In this document: positions 1-9,339 of the stretch, piece after piece
How the letters are laid out: each line of letters starts with the position of its first letter
How positions within the stretch are numbered: position 1 is the first letter of the stretch
Origin: Phycisphaeraceae bacterium
Lineage (GTDB): Bacteria; Planctomycetota; Phycisphaerae; Phycisphaerales; UBA1924
Direction of reading: 5' to 3'
Assembly: GCA_020639135.1 (NCBI GenBank)
Contig: JACKHE010000003.1
Coordinates: 456,626-520,625 of the forward strand
DNA: 64,000 bases
Program-made: the position numbers and the translations under genes
Notes under the pieces: generated by a model
What the model saw: the letters and a program-made list of their open reading frames with translations, nothing else
What the model was told of the DNA's origin: nothing
Database searches by the model: none

Positions 1-2
1 AC

Positions 3-341
3 ACCATGCTCGGCTGGCTCGTCGCCCCGGGCGTCGTGGTGGCGTCGGACGACAACAGCGGGCCGCGCAACGTGTACTCGAGGATCGAGTTCACCGCTGA
101 TGAGAGCGGGACGGTCACGCTGGCGGTGGCCGGGCACGGCGATGACAACTTCGACGGGCACATGGCCTCCGGCATGTCCTACGACGAGTACGGCCAGGGC
201 GGCTACATGCTGACGATCCGGGGTCTGAACGACGCCGGCGAGATGCCGCTGGAGCGGCAGGCGGACCTGAACGGCGACGGCGTCGTTGACACGGGCGACC
301 TGGGCATCCTGATCGGCCTGTTCGGCGCGACGCCGAACTGA
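3..341 (+). CDS. Exported dockerin-type protein, C-terminal end only
   Basis: This is the last ~112 residues of a gene that begins outside the window; the reading frame is open to the left edge. The visible part matches the C-terminal module of the next three genes: a TMLGWLVAPG stretch, a VAGHGDDNFDGHM segment and a final dockerin-like calcium loop (DLNGDGVVDTGDLGIL) ending in LFGATPN. By analogy with the full paralogues at 638-2362 and 2602-4347 it was probably exported. The role of dockerin repeats in planctomycetes is unclear, because no cohesin partner is visible here. Confidence 0.85.
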   Translation, partial: TMLGWLVAPGVVVASDDNSGPRNVYSRIEFTADESGTVTLAVAGHGDDNFDGHMASGMSYDEYGQGGYMLTIRGLNDAGEMPLERQADLNGDGVVDTGDLGILIGLFGATPN

Positions 342-377
342 CGTGTCCTGAACCGTTCGGTCTGAGTTCATGATTCT

Positions 378-412
378 CCGGCGTGTCCCCGGCGGGACGC
401 GCCGGTTTTTTT
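378..412 (+). terminator. Rho-independent terminator
   Basis: A 12-bp GC-rich stem (CCGGCGTGTCCC paired with GGGACGCGCCGG, one G-U pair) is followed by a run of seven T. It sits 37 bases after the stop codon of the first dockerin gene. Confidence 0.85.
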
Positions 413-637
413 GCGCCGGGGTGATCGCGGCGGGACACGTCGGGCGCTCGTGCGCGCGTTGACGTGTCCCGCGGCGCGCCATGAAAACGTGTTTTTTTCG
501 GTCTGTTTCCCGGAGGAGTCTCCTAGACTGGTTGTGGACCAAAGTCGCGCGTGGAACACGCGGCCGGCGCACCCGGTTGGGGCGTCGCGGGAGGAGTTTT
601 TTTTTCGGGGCACCCGACAATACGTAAGGAGTATGTG

Positions 638-2362
638 ATGTTGATGGACAAAGATTCCTGGGATCTGTGTCGTCTGACGCGCGCCGCCGCGGTGACGACG
701 CTGGGCGCCGTGCTGACCATCGGCGCCGGCCATGCGCTGGCGAGCGACGACGATGAGTGCGACAACCGGCCCAACTGCGAGATCGTCGGTCTTGTCGGCG
801 AGGGCATGGACGCGTATGTCGAGATCGAGTGCGCAAACGACAGCGACACGGGGATGATCTGCGTGTATGTGGACGGCACCTGCCCCGATTCGGACAGGCT
901 GCGTGTGCGTCTCAAGCGGGGCAGCAACACCGTCGAGACCAAGTATGTCACCGACGAGGGCAACCCGGTCGAGGTGTGCTTCGAGGTCAATCTCTGCGAT
1001 CGCGAGGACGGTTACCGCTCGGAGAACTGGAAGATCGAGGTCAAGGACGAGGACGGCAGCGATCGCAGCGAGGAATGCCGTTTCGACATCATCGTCCGCA
1101 AGGGCTGCGACAAGCTCCCGGCGTGCTACTTCGGCGGGCACCAGTGCGACAGCGGCCCCGAGGATGTCCGCACCGAGTACATGATGGCGATGTACCAGGT
1201 CAAGACCGGCGACATCCTGCCGGAGCTCGAGCTGTGCGCCCGCTCGCACTGCGATGACTACAACATCTCGCGCGTCGAGCTGTTCGCCCGCCCGCCCTTC
1301 ATGGACCCGATCGGCGCCACCAAGGGCCCGCACATGGTCTGCATCTCGACCCGCGCCAACGACGTGGTCGAGGGCGGCTTCGCCGAGGGGACGTACTGGG
1401 CGAAGTTCAAGTGCTCGGACGTGACCGCCGGGACGTACCGCATCATCAAGGTCGGCTTCGTTTACACCGACCCGATGGAAGAGGATTGCACCGATCCCCC
1501 GACCTGCGAGGTCATGGAGGGCACGGACATCAGCGTTGACGCGGGCTCGTCCACGACGATCACCGTCTGCGCCGATTCGCCCTGCGGCCACTGCGGCGCG
1601 ACCCAGCTCGCGACCGACATCCCCGGCTTCGTCAGCGTGAGCGACACTGGCGAGAACTGCGTCGGCTACTCCATCGCCCCGGGCATGGACGACGCCGGCG
1701 ACTACACGGCCACCTTCACGGCGACCGACTGCGAGGGCAGGACGACCGACTGCGTGGTGAACATCCACGTCGGCGCCCCGGCCCCGATCGTCACCTGCAC
1801 CGAGGAGGAGGCGCAGTCCCCCAACGACACGTTCGCGGACGCGACCGTGGTCAACGCCGGTGACTGCACCGACACGCACGGCACGATCCTGTTCGGCGTG
1901 CTCGACACCCCGGTCTTCATGAACGGCGACGTGGATTACTTCCGCGTCACCGGGCTGCAGCCCGGCGTCTCCTACGAGGCCACCATCGTCGCCGGCCTGA
2001 ACACCGACAACGTCTTCACCGACACCATGCTCGGCTGGTTCGTCGCCGAAGGCGTCGCGGTCGCGGTCGATGACAACAGCGGCCCGATGCGCGGCTACTC
2101 GAAGATCGCCTTCACCGCGGACGAGAACGGCGTCGCCACCCTGGCGGTCGCCGGCCACGGCGATGACAACTTCGACGGCCACATGGCCTCCGGCATGCCG
2201 TACGACGAGTTCGGCCGCGGCGGCTACATGCTGTCGATCCGCACCGAGAACGCCGGCGGCAACGAGATGCCGATCGAGCGTCAGGCCGACCTCAACGGCG
2301 ACGGCGTGGTCAACACGTCGGATCTCGGCATCCTGATCGGGCTGTTCGGCGCGACGAACTGA
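638..2362 (+). CDS. Exported dockerin-tailed paralogue 2
   Basis: This 574-residue protein was started at the ATG at 638, six bases after AAGGAG (626-631). Residues 1-34 form a signal peptide ending in HALAS. The mature part is Cys- and acid-rich. It carries the family modules in order: LFARPPFMDP (~residue 214), FAEGTYWAKF (~248), a pre-peptidase-like NGDVDYFRVTGLQPG segment (~428), the VAGHGDDNFDGHM segment, and a C-terminal dockerin-like repeat (LNGDGVVNTSDLGIL). It lies in a tandem array with its relatives, each with its own terminator, so each is probably a separate transcription unit. No catalytic motif was seen. A surface or secreted structural role is inferred. Confidence 0.85.
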   Translation: MLMDKDSWDLCRLTRAAAVTTLGAVLTIGAGHALASDDDECDNRPNCEIVGLVGEGMDAYVEIECANDSDTGMICVYVDGTCPDSDRLRVRLKRGSNTVETKYVTDEGNPVEVCFEVNLCDREDGYRSENWKIEVKDEDGSDRSEECRFDIIVRKGCDKLPACYFGGHQCDSGPEDVRTEYMMAMYQVKTGDILPELELCARSHCDDYNISRVELFARPPFMDPIGATKGPHMVCISTRANDVVEGGFAEGTYWAKFKCSDVTAGTYRIIKVGFVYTDPMEEDCTDPPTCEVMEGTDISVDAGSSTTITVCADSPCGHCGATQLATDIPGFVSVSDTGENCVGYSIAPGMDDAGDYTATFTATDCEGRTTDCVVNIHVGAPAPIVTCTEEEAQSPNDTFADATVVNAGDCTDTHGTILFGVLDTPVFMNGDVDYFRVTGLQPGVSYEATIVAGLNTDNVFTDTMLGWFVAEGVAVAVDDNSGPMRGYSKIAFTADENGVATLAVAGHGDDNFDGHMASGMPYDEFGRGGYMLSIRTENAGGNEMPIERQADLNGDGVVNTSDLGILIGLFGATN

Positions 2363-2396
2363 GCCGCAGCGGTTCGATTGAGTTGTGATTGATTCT

Positions 2397-2431
2397 CCGG
2401 CGGGCTCCCTTGCGGGGCCCGCCGGTTTTTT
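2397..2431 (+). terminator. Rho-independent terminator
   Basis: The hairpin CCGGCGGGC...GCCCGCCGG is followed by six T. The whole 3' untranslated stretch from the stop codon to this hairpin is nearly identical to that after the next gene, so the duplication unit included the terminator. Confidence 0.85.
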
Positions 2432-2601
2432 CTTGCGCCTGCTGGCGTGTCCCGAAATCAAGATTCAGTCGATTTGAACGTCTTATAACACCCGGCGTTG
2501 GGTATGTTGGCGACGGCCCGGTGTTCACCGGGATTCGGATGTCGGGTGGGGCTGCGCTCCGGCAGCAGTCCGGCGATCTCGCTGAAACTGGAGAAGATCA
2601 A

Positions 2602-4347
2602 ATGATAAAGAGACTTGTGAACTCCGCTTTCGTCGGCGCGACGGCGCTGGCCGGCCTGATGGCGATCGGCCTCGCCGGCGCTACGGCGTCCGCCCAGGTC
2701 ACGATCGAGATCACGAACCCGGGCATCGCGGGGCCCGAGCCGCGTGGCCCCATGTGCGACGATGCGCCGGTGTGCGTCCTGCTGACCGACGATCCTCTGA
2801 TCGTCCCGATCGACAGCACCGGGCAGCCCGTCAGCGCCTGGCGCTGCACGTTTTCCGCGTATTCGCCCTGCGGTCCCGATCGGGCAACGTTGCTCCAGAT
2901 CATCGTGGACAACATCATTCAGTCCGAGATCGACTCGGATCTGGGCGACATCAACAGCCCGACGAATCTGGACATCGTCGGCACGGTGCTGAACGACGGC
3001 GCCGTGCCGGGGCAGACGCTGAACTTTGTGATGCGGATGACCGACCTGAGCAGCATCGCGATCACGAACTGCCCGGTGACGCTGGTCGCGCAGTGCGCGT
3101 CCAACCCCATCTGCACGGTCCCTTCCGAGCCCATCGAGGTGAGCCCTTACGGCGATTCGCTCAACCTGAACGTGATTACCCGGGAGGGCGGGTGCTCCCC
3201 GCTGCCGACGACGCTCCGGACTGAGGTCTTCGATCACAACAACAACTCGGTGATCGGGCTGGTGTCGGGCGGCATCACCGGCCCGACCCCGATCAACGTG
3301 ATCACCGGCATCAACCTTGCGCCGGGCGAGCAGGTCACGTGGAGGGTTGTCGTCACGGACCTGAACGGCGATCTCATGACGGAGTGTCCTTTTGACATCC
3401 GCGGCTGCGACCGCCCGGTGATCTGCTCGCTGGACGGCGACGAATCGTACATGTCGGGCCCGATGCGGGTGTACGACGTCGAGCCCGGCGACACGCTCGA
3501 GGTCTTCGAGGTGTGCGCCGAGTCGGCGTGCGGCGGGCCGGCGCGTGTGGAGATGTTCGCCAGGCCGCCGTTCATGGAGCCCGCGGGGCACCGCAAGGGG
3601 AACGACGGCGAGCCGTCGTGCATCTCGACGAAGGCGGATGACGTCGTCGAGAGCGGCTTCGCGGAGGGGACGTACTGGGCGAAGTTCCACTGCGAGGATC
3701 TGCTGACCGGAGATCTCAGTGAGTTGAAGGTCGGGTTCCACTACACCGACCCGGGGCCGGACCCGGATCCCGCTGCGGTGTGCGCCGAGGATGAGTCGGC
3801 GCCGTCCAATGACGGGTTCGACAGCGCGACCCCGATCGACGCGGGCGTCTGCGCCGACGCGGGGGGCGTCGGGATCTTCGGCACGCTCGATGTCCCGATC
3901 GTCATCAACGGCGATGTGGACTTCTACCGCATCGACGGGCTCACGCCCGGGACGATCTACACCGCGACCATCGTCGCAGGCTCCGACGGGCAGCAGAGGT
4001 ACACCGACACGATGCTCGGCTGGTTCGCCGCGGCCGGGGTGCTGGTGACCTCCGACGACAACGGCGGGCCCCGGGGCGTGTTCTCGGCGATCGAGTTCAT
4101 CGCCGACGATTCGGGCGCGGCGACGATCGCGGTCACCGGTCACGGCGATGACAACTTCGACGGCCTGATGGACCCCTCGATGCCGTACAACGAGTACGGC
4201 TTCGGCGACTACATGCTGCTCGTTCATGGGCTGGCGCCCGACCTCGGGGACATCCCGCTGGAGCGTCAGGCGGACCTCAACGGCGACGGCGTCGTTGACA
4301 CGGGCGACCTGGGCATCCTGATTGGGCTGTTCGGCGCGACGAACTGA
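2602..4347 (+). CDS. Exported dockerin-tailed paralogue 3
   Basis: This 581-residue protein starts at the ATG at 2602, behind GGAGAA (2590-2595). It has a signal peptide of about 32 residues ending in ATASAQ. The N-terminal ~300 residues differ from paralogue 2 and look like Ig-like or beta-rich repeats. The second half shares the array's modules: MFARPPFMEP (~318), FAEGTYWAKF, NGDVDFYRIDGLTPG (~436), a GHGDDNFDGLM segment and a final dockerin-like repeat (LNGDGVVDTGDLGIL). The conserved C-terminal half on varied N-terminal halves suggests module shuffling by recombination. No enzyme motif is visible; function unknown. Confidence 0.85.
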   Translation: MIKRLVNSAFVGATALAGLMAIGLAGATASAQVTIEITNPGIAGPEPRGPMCDDAPVCVLLTDDPLIVPIDSTGQPVSAWRCTFSAYSPCGPDRATLLQIIVDNIIQSEIDSDLGDINSPTNLDIVGTVLNDGAVPGQTLNFVMRMTDLSSIAITNCPVTLVAQCASNPICTVPSEPIEVSPYGDSLNLNVITREGGCSPLPTTLRTEVFDHNNNSVIGLVSGGITGPTPINVITGINLAPGEQVTWRVVVTDLNGDLMTECPFDIRGCDRPVICSLDGDESYMSGPMRVYDVEPGDTLEVFEVCAESACGGPARVEMFARPPFMEPAGHRKGNDGEPSCISTKADDVVESGFAEGTYWAKFHCEDLLTGDLSELKVGFHYTDPGPDPDPAAVCAEDESAPSNDGFDSATPIDAGVCADAGGVGIFGTLDVPIVINGDVDFYRIDGLTPGTIYTATIVAGSDGQQRYTDTMLGWFAAAGVLVTSDDNGGPRGVFSAIEFIADDSGAATIAVTGHGDDNFDGLMDPSMPYNEYGFGDYMLLVHGLAPDLGDIPLERQADLNGDGVVDTGDLGILIGLFGATN

Positions 4348-4381
4348 GCCGCGGCGGTTCGATTGAGTTCTGATTGATTCA

Positions 4382-4416
4382 CCGGCGGTCTCCCTGGCGG
4401 GGCCCGCCGGTATTTT
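4382..4416 (+). terminator. Hairpin terminator, weak T tract
   Basis: The imperfect CCGGCGG...CCCGCCGG hairpin at 4382-4410 is followed by TATTTT. It is a copy of the terminator after paralogue 2, with an interrupted T run. Confidence 0.7.
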
Positions 4417-4626
4417 CCATGTCCATGGCGACGTGGCGTGTCCCGCCGGTTGCTTGAAACCGCTGATTTTTCGGGTTTCTCGCCGTGATGAGCGCGGTAG
4501 GCTGAACTTATAGGTCCTTGATCCGGCCCGGCCCGACGCCGGGTTCGCCATCGTGTGTCGTGCGCAACTGGTGTGCTGAGGATTGTTTCCGGCGCGCCTC
4601 CGGGTCGCTTCTCGAAGGGGGTTCCG

Positions 4627-6267
4627 ATGCAAGAACGACTGAGCAAGACGGCGGCGTGCGCGGCGCTGTCGATGATGATCGCGGGCGTGGCGCTTGCAGA
4701 TGGGCGGCTGAGCGCGACGCATACGCCGCAGAGCGTCAAGACGCCGACGATCGCCGGTGACGATTCGCTGCCCGAGGCCGACCCCGGGTCGTCCCGGTTC
4801 GGGCAGGTGTACGCATTCAACGTCGCCGGCATCGAGAGCTTTGATTCCCTGGGGGATCCGAGCAACACCGTGATCAACTTCGATCTTGCGTCGGCGCTGG
4901 GGTACGCGTCCGGGACGCCGTTGACGTTGAACGGGATCGGCTGGAACGTGAACATCACCGCGGAGGGCGGGTCCTGGCTGAGCGAGATGGTGGTGTATTT
5001 CGATGACACCGTCGCCCCGGACCAGGTGGGGTTGTTCCTGGCGCCCGGCATCAACTCCGGCTTCCCGGGGACGGCATCGTTCTCAAGCGGTGTGCAGAAG
5101 CTCGGGGATTTCGGGTTCTCCGACGTCTATCTCCCCAACGGCCGCGTTCGCATGGAGTTCTTCGAGAGCTTTGATGATGCGGACAACGTTCGCGACGGGG
5201 TCTGGAACTCCGGCGTGCTCAACATCCAGGTGAGGGAGGTCTGCAACGAGCCGGTGTGGTGCTACCTCGACGGGGTTGACACCGTCATCCCGTCCACGCT
5301 CGAGCAGATGCGGATGTACGACGTCCAGCCTGGCGATGTGCTGGACGTGATGGAGGTCTGCGCTCAGTCTGCGTGCGGCTACGCGGCTCGTGTCGAGATG
5401 TTCGCCAGGCCGCCCTTCATGGAGCCTGCCGGCCACGCCAAGAGCCACGCGGGTTACCCGGCGTGCATCGAGACGAAGGCGAACGATGTGGTCGAGGGCG
5501 GATTCGCGGAGGGGACGTACTGGGCGAAGTTCCGGTGCGTGGACCTGGGCAACGGGAACGAGTCGATTCTGAAGATCGGCTACCGGTACACCGACCCGGG
5601 CCCGGACGTTGACGCCTCGGCGGTCTGCGCCGAGGGCGAGTCGCCGGCGAACAATGACCACTTCGGCGACGCGATGACCTTCGTCGCGGGTGACTGCGTG
5701 AACGACATGGGCGTCGGGCTGACCGGCGCGCTGGACACGCCGATCTACATCAACGGTGATGTCGATTACCTGAACGTCACCGGCCTGACCCCCGGCGCGA
5801 CGTACACGGTCACGGTCGTGGACGGGATGAACAGCAACGGGGCGTACACGGACACGATGCTCGGCTGGTTCACCGGCGAGCACGCGATCGCGGCGATGGA
5901 CGACAACAGCGGCCCGCTGGCGGGGTACTCGATGCTGTCGTTCGTCGCGGACGTGGCCGGCGCCGCCACGCTGGCGGTGACGGGGCACGGCGACTCGGAC
6001 TTCGACGGCCTGATGGACGTGTCGATGCCGTACGAGGACTACGGGTTCGGCGAGTACGAGCTGCTGATCACGCTGGAGGCGCCGCCGGTCGAGCCGCTGG
6101 AGGTGAGGGCGGACTTCAACGCGGACGGGATCGTGGACACGTCGGACCTGAGCGTGATGATCGAGGGGTTCGGCGCCCCGGCGGGCGCGACGGACCTGAA
6201 CAACGACGGCGTGGTGAACACGGCGGACCTTGGCATGCTGCTGAGCGTGTTCGGGATGACGCACTGA
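4627..6267 (+). CDS. Exported dockerin-tailed paralogue 4
   Basis: This 546-residue protein starts at the ATG at 4627 after GAAGGGGG. It has a signal peptide of about 24 residues (cleavage near VALADG). Residues ~50-210 form a different N-terminal domain from the other paralogues, beta-rich with a YAFNVAGIESFDSLGDPS stretch. After that come the shared modules MFARPPFMEP (~258), FAEGTYWAKF, NGDVDYLNVTGLTPG (~376) and GHGDSDFDGLM. Unlike its relatives it ends in two full dockerin-like loops (FNADGIVDTSDLS and LNNDGVVNTADLG), as a canonical dockerin does. Surface or extracellular role inferred. Confidence 0.85.
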   Translation: MQERLSKTAACAALSMMIAGVALADGRLSATHTPQSVKTPTIAGDDSLPEADPGSSRFGQVYAFNVAGIESFDSLGDPSNTVINFDLASALGYASGTPLTLNGIGWNVNITAEGGSWLSEMVVYFDDTVAPDQVGLFLAPGINSGFPGTASFSSGVQKLGDFGFSDVYLPNGRVRMEFFESFDDADNVRDGVWNSGVLNIQVREVCNEPVWCYLDGVDTVIPSTLEQMRMYDVQPGDVLDVMEVCAQSACGYAARVEMFARPPFMEPAGHAKSHAGYPACIETKANDVVEGGFAEGTYWAKFRCVDLGNGNESILKIGYRYTDPGPDVDASAVCAEGESPANNDHFGDAMTFVAGDCVNDMGVGLTGALDTPIYINGDVDYLNVTGLTPGATYTVTVVDGMNSNGAYTDTMLGWFTGEHAIAAMDDNSGPLAGYSMLSFVADVAGAATLAVTGHGDSDFDGLMDVSMPYEDYGFGEYELLITLEAPPVEPLEVRADFNADGIVDTSDLSVMIEGFGAPAGATDLNNDGVVNTADLGMLLSVFGMTH

Positions 6268-6307
6268 GCGCCATCAGGGCGTCGTTGACAGCTGAGAGTT
6301 GATATCC

Positions 6308-6343
6308 CGGCGGGCTTCCTTTGGGGGGCCCGCCGTTTTTTTT
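6308..6343 (+). terminator. Rho-independent terminator
   Basis: The perfect 8-bp stem CGGCGGGC / GCCCGCCG is followed by eight T. It closes the dockerin paralogue array. Confidence 0.9.
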
Positions 6344-6603
6344 CGATCCCGGCGCCTGGAAACTCCGCAGCAACCTCAGCTGGTGCGCCATGCCTACTCA
6401 AATCTGCTGGAAGCTGGTTGAGTTGAAACACGGAACTGTGTTTCTTCGTGGTGGGACCGTGTGTTCGGGAGGGGGAATGGCCGAACCGCGGCCCATGTTA
6501 TCCACAGATCATAATTTGTGATTATTAAAGAGTTGTGCAGGTCAGAATAGTGCGTGAACTTCGAGTTGATTAACAACAAGCTTCATGAATCAAGCAGATC
6601 CAT
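6344..6603 (+). other. Intergenic stretch, no gene seen
   Basis: These 260 bases are noticeably more AT-rich than the flanks (for example 6495-6600). They hold no convincing reading frame and probably contain the promoter of the FG-GAP gene that follows. No clear -35/-10 pair could be fixed. Confidence 0.4.
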
Positions 6604-8300
6604 TTGAAAACGGCGTGTATACCGGGGCAAGTCAGCCGCAAGCCCGGCTTGGATTTGGGTTTGTGTTTCGTGGTTTCGTTGCTGCTGTCCGTATTGTCAC
6701 TACCAGCAATGGCCCAGTCCGCGAGCCTGGACGGCTACGACTTCGACGGGGATGGCATTGACGATTTTCTTGTCCCGACTGTGGAAATCGATGAAAACTC
6801 GGATCGAGTCGGACGCGTTGGCGTGTACTCGGGCAATGGCGGGGCGATCTTGTTCACGCTCGTCTCGGGCGAGCCAAACGATGCATTCGGGTGTTCGTGC
6901 TCAGCCGCGGGTGATCTGGACGGTGATGGCGTCAATGACATCGTCGTCGGAGCCCCATATTCCGCGGTCAACGGCTGGCGTGCGGGTCGTGTTTACATTT
7001 TCTCGGGACAGTAAGGGGCCCTGATCCACGTCGTCGACGGTGACGGGTGGTCGCTCCTCGGGCTGGCTGTCTCGGCAGCGGGGGATGTTGATGGCGACGG
7101 CGGTCTGGATGTGCTGGCGTCCTCGGTGATCATGACCGGGGGGGGGCGGACCCGTTCTCTGTTTCGGGTGTGGTCTCGGCTTTGAATGGCGTGTCCGGAT
7201 CACTCATCAGGCAGTATGTCAGCGCCGAACCGCTTGATGTGTTTGGCGCCGCGATCACCGCGTTGGGCGATATCAACGCGGACGGATTCGATGACATCGC
7301 GATCAGCGATCCGAATCTGCCCGGGGTGGGCGAGGCGCTCGGGGGTGTATCTGTGTTCCACGGGGCCGGTTCGCAGGGTGGCGTGGAAACCGTGGACACA
7401 ACCACGGCCGCGGCGGTCATGTTGAATGGTGATTCCACCGTCATAGAGTTCGGGGCGGCGATGCTGCCATGGCGCGACCCCGAGATCGGCGCGACGCGGG
7501 GCGTCGTTGTCTTTTCCCGTGTGGATCCGGCAGAGAACGAGCCTTATGTTGCGGAGTTGATAGGTTGGGATTCCACGGTCTCGGAGGCCAGGCCTTTCAC
7601 CGAGCTCTTCCCGATCGGGGATGCCAACGTGACGCAGGTCGTCGATGCCGGGGATGTCGGCGTTGTGCTGCAGGACTTCGGCGAGGCGACACCGGCGGAT
7701 GAACCGTTCACGGCGGATCTGAACGGGGACGGTGTAGTGGAGATCGACGATCTCTCGCTGGTGATCGAGAACGTCGGTTCGGTCGGGGTGATCGAGGACA
7801 TCGCCACGCCGGGAGCGGCGTATCAGACGCAGTCGATCGCCGTCAGCGGTCATTCGAGTTGGCTCTGTTGTTTGTGGGTCGGGAGGATGAACGAGGCGCC
7901 GCTGGAATGTCAGTCGATGCCGATTGTCTGCGGCGGCGAGCTGAGGCTGCTCTTGGGTACGGTGCAGAACACGGGCGGGGCGAACGGGATCGCTCACGCG
8001 GCCACCTGCGAACGGCTGGCGCGTCTGCGAATTGCGGGGGGTGATGTTGAGTTCGCCGTCATGAATCGGTCCTTGCGGACGGGGTCGGGTCTGGACCGGA
8101 GCGTGCTCGGCGAGTTCGCCGATTGGCGGCCCGATATCATGGTGATCAGGAGCGACGGGAAGATTGATTTGTATGAGTTGGAATCGTTGTCAGATGATTT
8201 TGATGAGATGGTGCAAAAACTTAGCGATATGATGGCGGCGTTGCCAGAAGGTATGCGTGGTGAAATACACCCGATTCCAATTACACAGGTAGTCGAATGA
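6604..8300 (+). pseudogene. Broken FG-GAP/dockerin protein with REase-like toxin C-terminus
   Basis: Read through its lesions this would be a ~565-residue exported protein. It has a TTG start at 6604, a signal peptide (VVSLLLSVLSLPAMAQ), then FG-GAP beta-propeller repeats (YDFDGDGIDDF, GDLDGDGVNDIVVGAP, GDVDGDG, GDINADGFDDIAI) and a dockerin-like loop (LNGDGVVEIDDLSLV). The C-terminal ~55 residues, with RPDIMVIRSDGKIDLYELES, resemble the restriction-endonuclease-like tips of polymorphic toxins (PD then E-x-x-S in place of E-x-K). An in-frame TAA at 7012-7014 and a frame change at the nine-G run 7138-7146 split it. An intact frame resumes at about 7146 and runs to 8300. The stop overlaps the next gene's ATG (ATGA). 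Either the gene is decayed or the G run is a sequencing error, but the TAA also needs explaining. Confidence 0.7.
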
Positions 8301-9244
8301 TTAACGAAGATGAGATTGGGACCACCTGCGTCGGGCATCTTTGTCGGCTGTCGCCCTCCGATGTGCGGGAACTGTATCGCATGACCATTGAAAGCTGGAG
8401 CGCATTTGGCGTCACGCCGGATCGCCTTGCGGTCAAGGCTCCCGGGTTTTCAGGGAAAATCACCACATATAAGGGCAATCTTGGGCGGCTGGAGAAGGTG
8501 GACTGGGGTCAGGTGCGTTCAATTTCGATGTGTAAGCTCGATAACAATGGCGTTGATGCGAAACATGATTATGTTGTGCGGCTTACCGTGTTTGCGCAGT
8601 GGTCCTATGTGAGCGCGTCTGTGCTGATCGCGCGGTGTGGTGTGTCCATGGCGGAGGCGGGCGAATGGTGTGATCAATTGCTCATGGCCTCGTATCCTAA
8701 GTATGGTTACCTGTTTCGCCAGCCGATGTACAGGGGGCCAATTGAATATACATTGGGTATGAATTTGGCCACGCTCAGATTCCATCTCGAGCGGCCGGCG
8801 GAGCTTGGGATGAACATCTCGTGGTGGAATCGGGAGGCTGTCGAGAAAGCGGGGCATGTCCTTCTGCGGGACATTTACCCGAAAAACTATCTTTCTGAAT
8901 CACACCTCTCCGCCCCGATCGGGTTGACGGCGATGACCCTTCGGGAGTGGATCGAGGATGATCCGGTGTGCTGCGGGGCGCTTGCGCAATTCACTGATGA
9001 ACTGACGGAATGGCGGCCGCCTCTTGAGCGAATTCCCGAGATCCGGGAGGGGCTGTTCCGTGCGGGGCGAGTTTTCTATTGGCGGTTTTGCAATCCGAGC
9101 AACTGGGACCCCGAACTCGGCGAGCACGTTCCGGAGCCGTACAAACGCCCCGACCTCACCGCCCCGTGGGAAGCGAGTGGGCCGACGCCTGAGATCTTCA
9201 CCGCCGAATTCTACAAGGACAAGGACCCGGGGCTGACGTACTGA
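8297..9244 (+). CDS. Putative immunity-like protein, copy 1
   Basis: This 315-residue soluble protein has no signal peptide. The ATG at 8297 overlaps the stop of the toxin-like gene by four bases, so the two are translationally coupled, as toxin-immunity pairs often are. It shares a scaffold with the next two genes: an N-terminal VTPDRLAVKAPG segment, a central YGYLFRQP...GP.EY...GM block, LLRDIYPKNYL, an IPEIREGLFRAGRVFYWRF block, and a C-terminal FYKDKDPGLTY. I recall proteins with LRDVYP and RRAG-type blocks as frequent hypothetical proteins in planctomycetes. The immunity role is inferred from position and tandem amplification. Confidence 0.65.
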   Translation: MINEDEIGTTCVGHLCRLSPSDVRELYRMTIESWSAFGVTPDRLAVKAPGFSGKITTYKGNLGRLEKVDWGQVRSISMCKLDNNGVDAKHDYVVRLTVFAQWSYVSASVLIARCGVSMAEAGEWCDQLLMASYPKYGYLFRQPMYRGPIEYTLGMNLATLRFHLERPAELGMNISWWNREAVEKAGHVLLRDIYPKNYLSESHLSAPIGLTAMTLREWIEDDPVCCGALAQFTDELTEWRPPLERIPEIREGLFRAGRVFYWRFCNPSNWDPELGEHVPEPYKRPDLTAPWEASGPTPEIFTAEFYKDKDPGLTY

Positions 9245-9339
9245 GCCGGCGCCTGGCGATACTTCAATGCCGTTCGGTCAGCGACGGTGTCGTGATGTGG
9301 AACAAAGGCCCAGAGTCGCGATCTATTGAATGGATTACC

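Noticed and set aside
368..2461. Long minus-strand frame of 697 codons antisense to the dockerin genes
   Set aside because: In GC-rich DNA the complement of a real gene often lacks stops; the translation is Arg/Val/Asp/His-biased without domain features, and the plus strand carries signal peptide, modules and terminators.
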